Positions 11,930-24,600 of a stretch of 64,000 bases of DNA are shown in pieces. Position numbers and translations under genes: made by a program. Source of the DNA: Tubiluchus corallicola (Eukaryota > Priapulida > Priapulimorpha > Priapulimorphida > Tubiluchidae); NCBI GenBank assembly GCA_030141605.1, contig JAQGDQ010000153.1, forward strand, positions 381,501-445,500, given 5' to 3'. The notes beneath the pieces are model-generated. The model made no database searches. It was given only the letters and a program-made list of their open reading frames with translations, and had not been told where the DNA came from. Numbering within the stretch: the first letter of the stretch is position 1; every line of letters starts with the position of its first letter.

Positions 11930-13568
11930 TTAACGTTGTTCATAATGATTGATAGGGACTGTAAAATGTGTAAAATGCCGTATTAGTAGCTTTCTCGTGG
12001 TGCAACCTTGGCGTGTCTGTAAATATTTTATTAATACATTTACTTATGTTTGTTACTCTTGAATAATCTGCATTAAAGCTTTTAGTTAGATGACGTCATC
12101 GGTTCTGTGCCACCATGAGTTATAAAATTTGTAAATGGGGTATAATATAGCTATGTTGCAGTGTACAATAAATCCAAATTATAAAAATAAACTCTGTTGA
12201 AATATCTGATTTAATATACACTGTAATATTAATGTTTGTTAAGAGTAGTTTGAAAGACTAAAAATTAGCAAAGAATATGGTGATTATTAGATTTTCTTAT
12301 TAAGAATTTTTTGTTCGTTAACGTGAACTTTGTCAAATTAAGCTGGTAGCGGTAAATCAAATGGAGTAGTTTCATTAGTTTAGTTCTGGAAATTTGGATT
12401 GTTTTAAGCACAGAGACATGGGCGTTGTTTCAACGTGGTGAACTAGGAAATTACACGGTTGGAAAACGTAAGTAAAGGTAATGGAGGTGTGGAAACTAGT
12501 ACCGGTAAAACGGCCAGCGTGCCTCCCAGAATAAAGCCCGAAGTCGAATGACTGATGCGCACAAAAAGTGACGACTAGTGCCATTGTCTAACAGAACAAA
12601 AGTATGGATAACTCCTAGGCTAGATCTCACCTTGGACCTCACTAGGATAAAAGTTTAAACGTAATTAGTCGAATGGAACAGGATGCTGTAGCATACAGAT
12701 AGGAACGCAGACCGAAATTCTTTTTCGACTACAAGACGTAATTCTTGTCTATGACCAGAAATTGTAATTATATCTAAGTGCACTGAATTACAAGAGAGCT
12801 AAAGTAACATAAAATAAAACTTTGCTTGTAAAACAACAAGATACTGCTACATGTTTTTGTAAATAATTATATTTATAGTTGTGAGTTACTCCTTTGTTGG
12901 ATTGGCAAAAACGTTTGCGGATATTTTACAACATAAAAGGTAAGTATTAATGTGAACTTTGCTAAGTGTGTTTGCACTATAGTCATTCGGCACCTGTTCG
13001 AAATATAAATAGGATAATTTTTGTTGCTAAGTTACATAGAGATGTTCAAGTTTATTGGTGGGGAATAAACTTCGGATTTGGCGTCGAAATGTTTATTAAG
13101 TATTGAGAAAAGAAAACTGCTAAAACACAAAAGAGGTTTAATCCATCCACCAAGGGAAACATGATTTATCTAGATAAACAAAAGTTAGTAACGTTTGCTA
13201 AAATTTATTTTTAGGCAAAACGGAATCATGGCGATTGTGCCAGAGTTAGTAAACAAAATGATGTCGCAAATGCATTAATCATTCATCTGGGTTTATATTC
13301 ACATGAATTACGTGACTTATAAAAAAATAATTGTGAATTATCTGAATGATCATGCAAATGAAACATTCCAGTTCAGCTGTCTTTGAGCTTTTAGAATTAA
13401 CGATTGAAGACTGAAGACAGCACAGCAAATGTTCTCAAAACCGACATGCAAAAATTAGTTTTATCAAAATTTTAAAGTTTGTAAAATAATAATGTAAAAC
13501 CATTTTTAACTCTATGAGGTGTTATCTTCTAAGACGTTTCTTGTATAAGATCAATTTGTGTATTTCAG
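11930..13568. other. Intergenic region, possible 5' untranslated exons of the next gene
   Basis: No coding sequence is supported. Two good donors (GTAAGT at 12470 and at 12940) follow stretches that could be noncoding 5' exons. The piece 12879-12939 also has an acceptor (TTTATAG), but no reading frame carries it into the ATG at 13578, so it would be untranslated. Confidence 0.35.
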
Positions 13569-13577
13569 CAAGAAATC

Positions 13578-13956
13578 ATGGCACCACGTTCGATTTTTCT
13601 CACCGTAAGTGTAATCGTGCTGATTCTTCTCTGTATGTTATTCACCACTAATAGTTCTGAGCTTAGAAGACCCAACAATTCCGTCCATTATGAACACGGA
13701 GTTACCCAAAAGCATGAAGTACCACGTCACACACATAGATCAACTTCAAAACATAATCTAGGAAAACATCATGTTGGTGATGAAAATGAATTCTCAAACA
13801 TTTACCTGAATAATGGTACTTATCATGTTGCAAAGGATCGTATTGGACTTGACCTCAGTTACAAAAGAAAAGGTGAGGAACGCCGGATTTTTATTCGTCA
13901 CGAGAAAGGACAACAAGTTAAGAGAAGACTTCGTAGGACGGCTGCGCTTACTCTAG
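13578..13956 (+). CDS. EGF/sushi/HYR protein exon 1, signal or signal-anchor
   Basis: ATG in a good context (ATCATGG), nine bases after a likely acceptor (TATTTCAG at 13561-13568), so an untranslated exon probably precedes it. Residues 6-25 are hydrophobic ([16 protein letters not shown]) and act as signal peptide or type II anchor. The rest is His/Lys/Arg rich and ends [11 protein letters not shown] in phase 1 at GTAAAT. The basic cluster could be a furin-like site. Confidence 0.75.
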
Positions 13957-15649
13957 GTAAATTAAAATGGATTAGTACTACACATTTATTTTGTGTTTGA
14001 TACACAGTGTGTCATTCGGCATGAGTAAAAGATAATTCACATTCAAAGTGCACGTGACAGCAAGTGTTAATTTTTTTAATTTAATAACACGTTTTGTTAA
14101 ACTTTTTTAAAATTTAAATCTAATTAATACAAGCACCAATGTTAATGTGACCGGGTGGCGTAGCTCAAAGGTAGCGTGTTCGCTTCCCACCCGGGCGGTT
14201 GCGGGTTCAACTTCCGACCGAATCACACCGCAGACTTAAAAATAGTATCGCTAGTTGTTCGACCAAACCCGCGAAGTAATTGGAACTACCATGGAAATAA
14301 GTATTATCCTGGACTATGTCTGAAATAAACGAAATTATTAATTATTATTATTATGTGCTCTCCAAATGTTTATTTATTCTGAAACGAAATAACGAATTTT
14401 ACACTAGTCTGCAATTATATTGAAATTTAGATTGATTAGCAGTAATTTATAAACAGTTGGAGTTCACTGCAAATTTGCAGATGTGAATCTAACTAAAGAA
14501 TTGACATAAATGGACTACATACATAGACGTTATCAAATGGTTGAAAAGAAATTAAGGATTTAAAAGCACTTACCTTGTTCGGGGTTATAAGATACTATAG
14601 ACAAGAATTAGATCTCCAATGTGCCTCATTGCGAACAACAATGTCACTAGCAATATAAAGCCACAACGTCATAATTTTACAAGAAAAACAAGCTATGGCG
14701 GTGACGTGATCTATTCTGAAAGACAGAAAATTTTTTACCAGGATACTACAGTTCTCGAATGGGCAAATACTAATGCATTAACGTTATCCAGGTCACACGA
14801 AGTGCTTCAATTTGAAAAGAGAAACGATATGTAACAACAGTAATAAACTAAACAAATACATGGGTGGTAGCACAGTGCTAATATTTGGAAAATGAAGAAA
14901 AACTAAAAAAGGGAACTGGCACTCGCTATGTTAAGATTGCAGCATTTTGGGCATTAATGTGGTTATCGTTCATTATGGGCCTAATAAACGTTGTAGTTCT
15001 TATAGGTGAAAATATTGCTCTTTTAGGACTGGATAATAAGACAAAAGAGGTAACGCAATCGAAGGATGAAGATGGAAAAAAAGAAAGACTTTCTATTGCA
15101 TTTGAAAGCAGCGAGCCTACTTCAATTTCTCTTAGTAATGCAACGAGCGGTGATGAAAGTGCTGCTGATTTTGAAGGTCACAACACATTGGAGGAAAGGT
15201 TTGAGCTGGACGTAAATGGAAATACAAGATCTACGTTGTCTGATAATAAAGCAGGAGTGAAAAAGTCTGGAGATAAAAATTTGGGTAACACAACTGGTAT
15301 CATCACTACTGGTACAAATATTAAGGACAAAGACGTGTATGAGAATCCAATACATATTGTTGTTATAAAAGACACCGAAGATAAAAGCAAGGTTGAAATA
15401 CCAGACTACCTGCTCTTAAAAAAAATTTTTACTGGCTGAAATTAAGGAAGCAGAAGACAAGAAAAGCGCTCCTCGCATTTTGGGTTGTGATAAAATACCT
15501 TGTCGCAATAGTGCAACTTGCGTGAACGTTGGAAATGAAGGAAGTTATTACTGTTTGTGTGCCAAAGGATACAGAGGAGTACTGTGCGAAGGTATATATT
15601 TGATTTGACGTGTTCAAAATCCAAAATTATTGTAGTTTTTCAGTCATGC

Positions 15650-15695
<46 letters not shown>

Positions 15696-18600
15696 TTACA
15701 ATTTAGAATTTCATAATTGTCGATCTGGATAGAAATACTATAAGTTCTTATTTTAGTATTCCTAAAGCATAATTGAAGATGTTACATCTGCTTTGTTTAA
15801 TTTCCACGTATGATGTTACTAAAATTTTTAGTTCTCGTACTTTCAAACGATTGCTGTCATTCTGTTTTTTTGGTTTGAAAATGTAAACTTGCTGCGCATA
15901 TTATCTTAGAGTAACACAATTGAATTTTTAATGACCTTTGCAGGTTGCCTTTGCAAAAATTAAACAAAGAGAATAAAGGAGAGCAATTGAAATACGCGTG
16001 CAGAATCTTGCATGCAAAATCAAAAATAAGATAGACATGTTTGACAGATATTTTTGTTTTATAGCGGAGGCAACTCCTTGCAATCCATCACCGTGCGCTA
16101 ATGGAGGAATCTGTGATGAATCAGGAGGCAAGTTTTACTGTCAATGTCAACCTGGGTATCAAGGTGTAACATGTGATTTAGGTATGTTTACTATTATCTT
16201 CTGTTTACTATGAAAGTATTTAGCAAAAGTAGATATTGTATCTTATTAACTTATATAGCCTTAAATACGTTATGTTATGTTGTGTAACTCTTGTTCTATG
16301 ACGTTGTGTTGTGTTGTATTATGCTGTGCTGAGCCATGTTATGCTCTATGCTATATTATGTAATATAATGTTACTGTACGTTATGTTGTGCTATGTCATG
16401 TCATGTCATGTTACGTGATGCTACGTAATTAAAAGTCAGTGGGATGAAAAAATACCATTTGCCACAGGGTATTACAAGCGGCATACACAATTTAAATGTC
16501 GAGCGTGCGCCTACCGAAAAATCAATTATTTTAATCAATTTGGTACGGAGCCCCCGAAAGGACACGATGAATTACTAATCCGTGCGCACGAATTGCTGAT
16601 CACGAATTAGCTAGTAAATTTGCGGTTAAAAAATTCAAACAGATTCATGTTTTAGTTCAAGTTGGGGTAATAAATCTTTAAGTTCTGGTTCAACCGATGT
16701 TAATTAATCCTAGGTAGATCTTGACTAAGATCACCTGACCGTTTGCGATGCAGCGTTTTTCATATGCATACTTGCTTGTCTGGCATCTCTGTGCTTTAAT
16801 ATCTGTGTGTTTGTGTGTTTGCGTATTTGCTTTACTGTTTCTTTATTTTGCTTCTGTTTAGTTAAGCCGAGAAAATATGAATTTTTCTATTTATCTAAAA
16901 ATATCGTTACTGCTAACTATCCTTAATGCTCTTTTCATTGTTAGATATAAATGAATGCATGGCACATCCGTGTGAATACGGCTATACCTGCGTCAATACA
17001 TTTGGATCATATCACTGCACATGTGCAGCGGGTTACTTGAAATCTTTTGATGGATATCATTGTATAGGTATGACGTCAGTGTTGTTAGCTCGATTTGTGT
17101 TTTCCTAAAAGCTTGTAAGTTTGCAGCTTGGTTGAACGCGTGCTTGCATTACTGAAGAACTGTGGCTTAAGCAAAAGTTCATAATGGAAAATCACTGCAT
17201 AATTTTGTGCAAATGTGGTCAACTGTACATCGAAGCACATTATCATTGTCATCATTATCATCGTCGTTGTTATCGTCATCGTCGTCATCATCATCATTAT
17301 CAACATTGCCATCATCATTAATACACATAATTCCAAGCTGGTGGCTTATGTTAATCGATTTCAATGTCATTACTGTCTAGATCAATTGTAATTATTTACA
17401 TTTACAGAAAAATATGAAAACGTTAACGAAACACGTCTGAGTGGAATGCAGAAGGCCCGGGTTCAGCCGGATCTTGGGCTGGGAATCTCAGATTTATCTC
17501 TGCTAGTCTAAATGTTATAATTCTCCTCACAGTAGGGGAATTTAAAAATTTAAAATCCATTATCCCCTTAGTAACCTACCTAGTAGAGCGGGGTAATATG
17601 AACACCCCATCTCTTTTTTCCATTTATGAGTAGGATCTGCTGCCACTTTTACGTAATGAACTCTCTTAGGAGACATGTTGGCTGTTAAAAAATAGACGCG
17701 TTTCTGATAACATAGAAGGCAAGAAAGTTGATTTATTGGAAATGTCTTAATTTCTTGCGAGATCACTAATTTTCAAAACCGTGGAAAGCCGTGTTCAAAG
17801 TAGGTAACCGCTGAACGCAAAAAACAAATCTTCACTTTCACGATGCACGTTGTTATTTGGGTATCCTGCTTGAGCTACTTTCAAAGTGATCACATGCCTA
17901 AAAAAGCCTGTTTAGGGTAATATGGGCCTCTTCAGTTTTGGCAATACGGGCATATCGTAGCTTTCTTTTCACCCCAAGGATACCCATAGCAGTAGTCGGG
18001 CATCCATTAGACTAAACCTGGTTGTGAGGTCTAAATTTTTAGTCTGTGTATTTTGTTGCCTGCCTAAACCAGTTTGAATTATAAATTATGAGCATAAAAC
18101 AAAATGGCCGCCAAAAGAATGTCGAAATATGTAAAATATCCTGATTCCCCTTAGAATAAGAAGTAACATAGAGAGTCAAGTAATACATGCATTTCTAGGT
18201 ATTATGACACAGGAAATTCATTTTTTCTATTTTAATGTAAAAAATGGCTGACAAGATGGCTGCCGCTAGTTTATGCCTTAGCTATTAACACAGATGGATA
18301 ATGATTTAGAGTTATTACTATTTCTAGATTTTCCTTTGTTAATTTAACTTCATTTAAATAATAATTATTGGTAAATATTTGTGCTTGGAATTTTATTGTC
18401 CCTTTCAGATGTTGATGAATGTCTAGAAAGAAATGGTGGTTGTAGTCAACTTTGCAGTAACACTGAAGGTTCCTATAAATGTGGATGTTTACCGGGATAC
18501 GTGCTAACATCTGATGGGAAAACATGCCACGGTATAAAAATTAATGGCTTATTAGCTGAAATTAACCACAAAATCAATGATGATAACCAAAATCATCTAA

Positions 18601-21600
18601 TTAGTTAGAATCACTCGTGTGGGCGACCTAACATCGCAAATGCTGAAATTGTCGGCCATCTATAAAGTATGAACTTTTGACTCACAGTATAATCACAGTA
18701 TACAAGGTAGCTTAGTGGTTACGGCTTCGGAACTGTAAGTTGAAGGTCTCTTGTTCCAATGCAAGCTGTGTTCCACTTTTCGCATTTCTTGCCGTTCATG
18801 TTTGGTAGCAAAATTTAATTAATTGTGGGTTTGTGCCGTCGTTTATACCAATTATACAATAATCAGTATCACTGCCATAGATATGTCCATCGTTCTTGGT
18901 GCATCAAGCAGGATAAGATCATTTGGAAACAGTAAAAAAATTTGATAATTTAGTAGAATCCCTCAGTCATTCGATAACCGTCTTGTCCTCATCGTAATCT
19001 ACTGTGTCTTTTTAAGCAACAAGCATAACCCATTTAGTCCAGCAAAATGATTTTCTGTTATTTTAGACGTAAATGAATGTGAATCCGACCAACCAGTTTG
19101 CGCAACAGAAGCAATTTGCTTCAACACACCTGGAAGTTTTACTTGTCTTTGCCCTGTAGGATGGAAGTTATCTAGAAATGGCAGCACTTGTGTAGGTAAA
19201 TGTGATTTTTTTATTTTGAAAGATTGTACTGGTCAGTTTTCTACAGGAAAAGCTGGTTGGTGGAGAAAGGAATTCACATTTTTCTTTTCCACCTATTTGT
19301 CAATCTGTCTTTTTCTTGTTCGTCTCTGTTCTATTTTCTCCAATTTTTGATGCCTTTCATGTTAAATCTATAAATTAATGTAATATTGATTTTGGATACT
19401 GGGTAATATTGATGATTGGTAATGGATGGCATGTTCTTTCAGAGGAAGCGTGTCCTGGACTTGAACAAGTGCCACACGCGGTATTTCGATGCAACAGCGG
19501 TTTCCTAGGACGCGGCACTATCTGCTATTACAGATGCAAGCCAGGTTACAGAATGATAGGATCAGGTTTATTTAGATGTTCCAAATCAAAGCAGTGGTTG
19601 GGTATAAAACCAATATGCGTAGGTTAGTTGACCTAGCTTAGCCTAGTTTATTTGTAATTGCCAAAGCTTGTTCTTATTGAGGCGGTTACTTGAAAATAGT
19701 TTAAAAATACCACTAAAATTATTAAAGTTATTTTCAATCGTTTTGATTAAACTCTTCGCACAAGATTTCTCTGGAAAGAGAAATGTACCTTTAACTTTTT
19801 CTGGAAAAAAGACTATTTTTTGAGCAATACACTAAACAAGTAAAGCGTTTGATAAATCCCGTTCATGGTTAGGGGTTCCAGAATTAAATTTAAGAGGCGG
19901 GAGTATATATATATATACTTTAGCATAATAGATATATATGTTTATACATATAACTTTAACATATATATATATACGTTAAAGTTATATGTATAAACATATA
20001 TATATCTATTATGCTAAAGTTAAGATAGTTACATTATAGCACAGATATGCGCTATACAATATCAAAGTTGCTTTTTTAATATAAATTACATATGACGTAT
20101 CGCAAAAACCACACTCAAGAGTGTGTTAATATAATCACAGTTGATTAATAATACCTCTATAGCAATTCATATTAAATTATGCACTAATATCTGCCTGCAG
20201 GTTCGGAGGCTCAGGTCGAATATTCAAAACCAGTGGACAACTGGAGTTGTTTGATGAATGCAATTTTAATTTCAAATGAAATCAGTAGGCTATCTAAGCT
20301 GTTCTTCCTTCCTAGACTTAGATTATTAATTTTCCACAATGTAATCTGGTGCATACAAGTCGCGCTGAAAGCCTAGCTTGACAGGCCAACCTGTACGTGG
20401 AAATTATATAATTATAATAATAAAAAAGAGAACGAGTAAATAACATGCAAAAATGTGACGTGAATGAAATGATGACATAAATTATAGTGTTGAAATGGTG
20501 TATTGTATTGATGCTAAATATATACTAACAATCTCGTGTACATACACACATATGAGTGTAGGGAAGGAAGATGAGCAGAAGACGAGACTGGTGTGATAAC
20601 TAAAAATGATATTTTCCCGAAACCTGTTTAGAACACTCGTTTGTTGCTAAGAATGTGTAGAAGTTGTTGGTGATCGCCATCATCAAATCTTTTAATTTTT
20701 AAATATCTTTGAAATATACCTTTTTCAAAACGCCTTTTAAAAATCGATAGGGAAAGACTACATTTTATCTCATTATTTATTTTCTTCTATAAAACTGGTC
20801 CCGTACGGGTTTATATTCTGATTCAGTTTTATGAGTCTTGTTTATTAGTGAGGGGTGCATTTAATTTTTTTATTAATGCTTACTAAAGCAGCAGTAGTGA
20901 CCCAGGTTTTTCGCCGTATTTTGTTTGTTAGAGCTCTTTTGTAATTTAATATGTTTAGAATGCAGAGAGATTCGTATAAAATAAGTTATATGCGTCCTCA
21001 ATGTTAGTTGTCAAATATAAAACTATCCAGTCACAATTTTTTCAATCCTGTATAATTTTGTTTTTTGATAATTATAAAGATATCGGCGTGTGTATTCGTT
21101 GCTAAATGTATAATTTTCGAGATTTTTTATAAAAAAAATTGGAAGATGATCTGTTTTATAGGTCAAAAAGATACCGGATTTACATTTATAACGTAGCATT
21201 TTACGTTATATTTATAACGTAGTAAATCATTCTTGTTATAATTAAGAGGAAAATATTTACAATAATTTTAGTGAAGTTTATTAAGCGTCTCAAGCACAGA
21301 GTCATCAACAGCGTCATGGAAACCATGTGTACACACGCTTGAACACGTACTTCTTACACACGCACACACGCACGCACACACGCACACACACACACATTCG
21401 TACATAAATTACCTATTGAGAATATCAAATGTTCATAACGACTAACGTCCCCGTATCCACACAACCATGTCAACAAAAGAAGGAAAAATGAACTGATTAC
21501 TTTCTGATTCGACAAGTTATGATTTAATAATATTGTCGTGTTCTGTATCAGCGTAACGCAGTTACAAAAATAACTATAAATTACGTTGGTTTACTAAGTA

Positions 21601-24600
21601 AAAACGTGAACGTGGGCAACGAAAAACGTACTCAACTTTAGCAAGTAAATTATTAGTTATTAATACATTATCGGAAAACATGAGGTAAAGTAACATAGTT
21701 ACAATTTTTCTGATTCTGCAGGTTATAAATTATATGTAAAGTAGAATTTATAGTATTAGTTAATGTTCTGAAAGGAAAGGTCATTCTTTGCAAACAACTA
21801 ATGCAAATTCGTTCCTATTCAAGAAAAAAGTACGAGCATTTTAACTTCATATTTTCTGGCATCCAAATTTTGTGGCGGGAAGTGGGCCTGGGAAAGTATC
21901 TTTACTTTCCAGAAACTATATTTTTGTCGTGAATAAATTTATTTTAGAAATTTAATTACGACAAACAATACTTTCATGGAAAAGAAGTTGATTTATTTTA
22001 ACATTGTTAAACTACATGATATTTTTCACTGCTTAGATTTAGGATATGGTTTAGCCTTTATGCAGTCATTTTCAGAATTCCCCCATGCACTGTCTACTGT
22101 GTCCGACACCTCTGTTCATGGTATGATAGATTATAGTGATGTTTTCGAATTTCTGTAGATATTGACGAGTGCGCTGAAAGAACTCACAACTGCGCCCATA
22201 CATGTAAAAACGTGAGAGCTGGTTATTTATGTACCTGCAGACGAGGATGGGTTATTGCCAGAGATGGCAGGAGTTGTATAGGTATGATGAGATGTAACCT
22301 AAAGTATTATAGGAAGTAATGTTACAAATGTATTTACAAACGGTCCTGAATTATCGCCAGAAGTGTAAATTTGTGTACTATTCTTATATATTTATCTAGC
22401 TATTCTTAAATCTAAAATTATAGGGCGTTATATTATGATTACATACTCAGTTAATACAAAAGGAGTTGGATGATTACTAGAGCAATAATTAAAAATCGAA
22501 GTACTAAAATTAGTGTACACGATCTTATGTAAGCTTGTGTGCTAGTTTTGACTTCTGAGCTGATACAAAAAAATAAAGTTATTTGCGTATTTGTCTAAGA
22601 AGAACATTGTGCAAGATTACGTAAAATTATTTTGCAAAAAAAGAAGCGGTGTAGATGGGCTAAACCACTGGTCAGTTCAGCTGTAATTACTGTGGAAAAT
22701 GCTCAAGGCAAGAACTGGACTTTTGTTGACATAAAGAACTAATTATGATAGCGATATAAGGATATATATTCCTATCATATATATGATAGCGATATAAGGA
22801 TATATATTCCTATCATATATGTGTGTGTGTGTGTGTGTGCGTGTGCGTGTGCGTGTGCGTGTATGATGGGAAGTGCATATGTCTGTCTTTCAGACAGAAA
22901 CTGTTAAATGTATCTTTTACTTTTATTATTTAAAGATTTATTTTTTGCATGAAACAGACGAAGACCCACCAAAGTTCTCAGACTGTCCAGGATCCAGAAG
23001 GGTGATAACAGATCCTTACAGCCCATTCGCAAGGATTCAATGGACGACGCCCTCTGCGACCGATCTCCAAACCAGTGTGCACAATTTTACACTTTCTCTG
23101 TCGTCATCGTCGTTATCTTCTGACTTGTATTTAATTCCTGTGACGCAGATCTACGATTTTCCAATTGGCATAACTACTGTTCAGTATAAAGCAATAGATG
23201 GGTCGGGGGTCGAAAAAATATGCGTTTTTAACGTAACTGTCATAGGTAAGTATCTAGCTGTATGCAACTTAGTATTAGTTTACGCTTCTAGTACTGACGC
23301 AAAGCATAAAGAAAATTGGAAGATTTTTCACATCCTAGCCCACTTTGAAGTACGGTAAAAAGTATACATTTTAACACCTATATATCAAAGCGCTTCTGAT
23401 AATTACATAATTGGTTAAAAACTTAGTAACGACGGGCAAACCTAGCTAGTGATGACGTCACAAATGAACACAATTTTTAACAGCACAAACATTCCATGAA
23501 CGTGTCGCAGGTGTTTGCGAAAGGTTGTAATTGTGAAGATTGTGAATTAAAGTGCTATTGTCAACATTCAGTGTGATATACAAAACCTCTGCAACTTTTT
23601 TGTTTTCTGTTTCAAGTTTCAAGTTTACCGCTATGCTCACGCGTGAGTTCACGAATGTGCACACAACGTCAAAACTGAACACGCTTGAACTCAGAGGTAT
23701 TTAGCTAGCGCATAGCGAAATGCATGTATCAGCGTAGTACTAGCTCGCGAGCGCGAAATTACATTCTTCTGGTAATAATTCTTTCGTGCAAGTCATTCTT
23801 GAAAAGCCATTATGTTCCATTTTAATATTTTATTAGGCAAAGTATTTTGAGCAGCAGGATCCTGTTTTTCCTTTAAGCCTACTGCCTTCAAATTAACACA
23901 GCATTCTGGCTATGCGTTGTCACTAGAGTTAACATTTCTAGAAATTATTACTGACGCTGGGTTTCTTCACGCAGTACTGCTAATTTTTTGTGCGAGGGGG
24001 AATTTTCCCTTCTACATTATGCCGTTGGCTGTGAAGCTCAGTAAATGGAGGCTTGGCAAGCAAATTGACTGGTGGCTGCAGCTTATTTATCATACTCCTT
24101 CTGGCTATTTCTCTTACTGATGTAAGGATGAATACATGTGGAGGTGGCAAAATCACCTCTGCTGGTTGACTGCCTTATCTCAGAGAATTATTTTTAGTAA
24201 TTCTGGCTTACAATTTTGCCGAAGTGTGTATAAAAGTATCAACAAGTTATTAATAGCCATCATTAGTTTGAGTGATTTCTAGCGCCTTTGGGAATTATCT
24301 ATATAGAACATTACCATTATATTTATCGCCCATGTGTATGATACGCTATTAAGAATAGTAGTGTGCTGAATTGTCAATAAATTATTATATTAAAATTTTC
24401 AACGCTTGGGAAAGCTGCAGCCTAGAGGCAAAGAAGGAAAGACATTAGTTTTCATTTAACTAAACATACTAGATGGGGGACATTTAATGAAAACGTTGTT
24501 AGTATTTGCCAAATATCAAATATTCTTACAGATTTTAATGATTGCTAAATCTCAGCAAACATTTTTAAACATAAAATTTAACCTTAAAAGAAACAAGCCA

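Noticed and set aside
14161-14222. A functional tRNA-Gly (CCC) gene
   Set aside because: Promoter boxes and a CCC-like loop are present, but the acceptor and anticodon stems do not pair well and a SINE body with (TTA)n tail follows.
15122-15624. Four minus-strand ORFs opposite the linker and EGF exon
   Set aside because: They are shadows of the plus-strand frame; no splice signals or domain.
17431-17475. A further SINE with box B GGGTTCAGCCG
   Set aside because: No convincing box A at the right distance and no tail.
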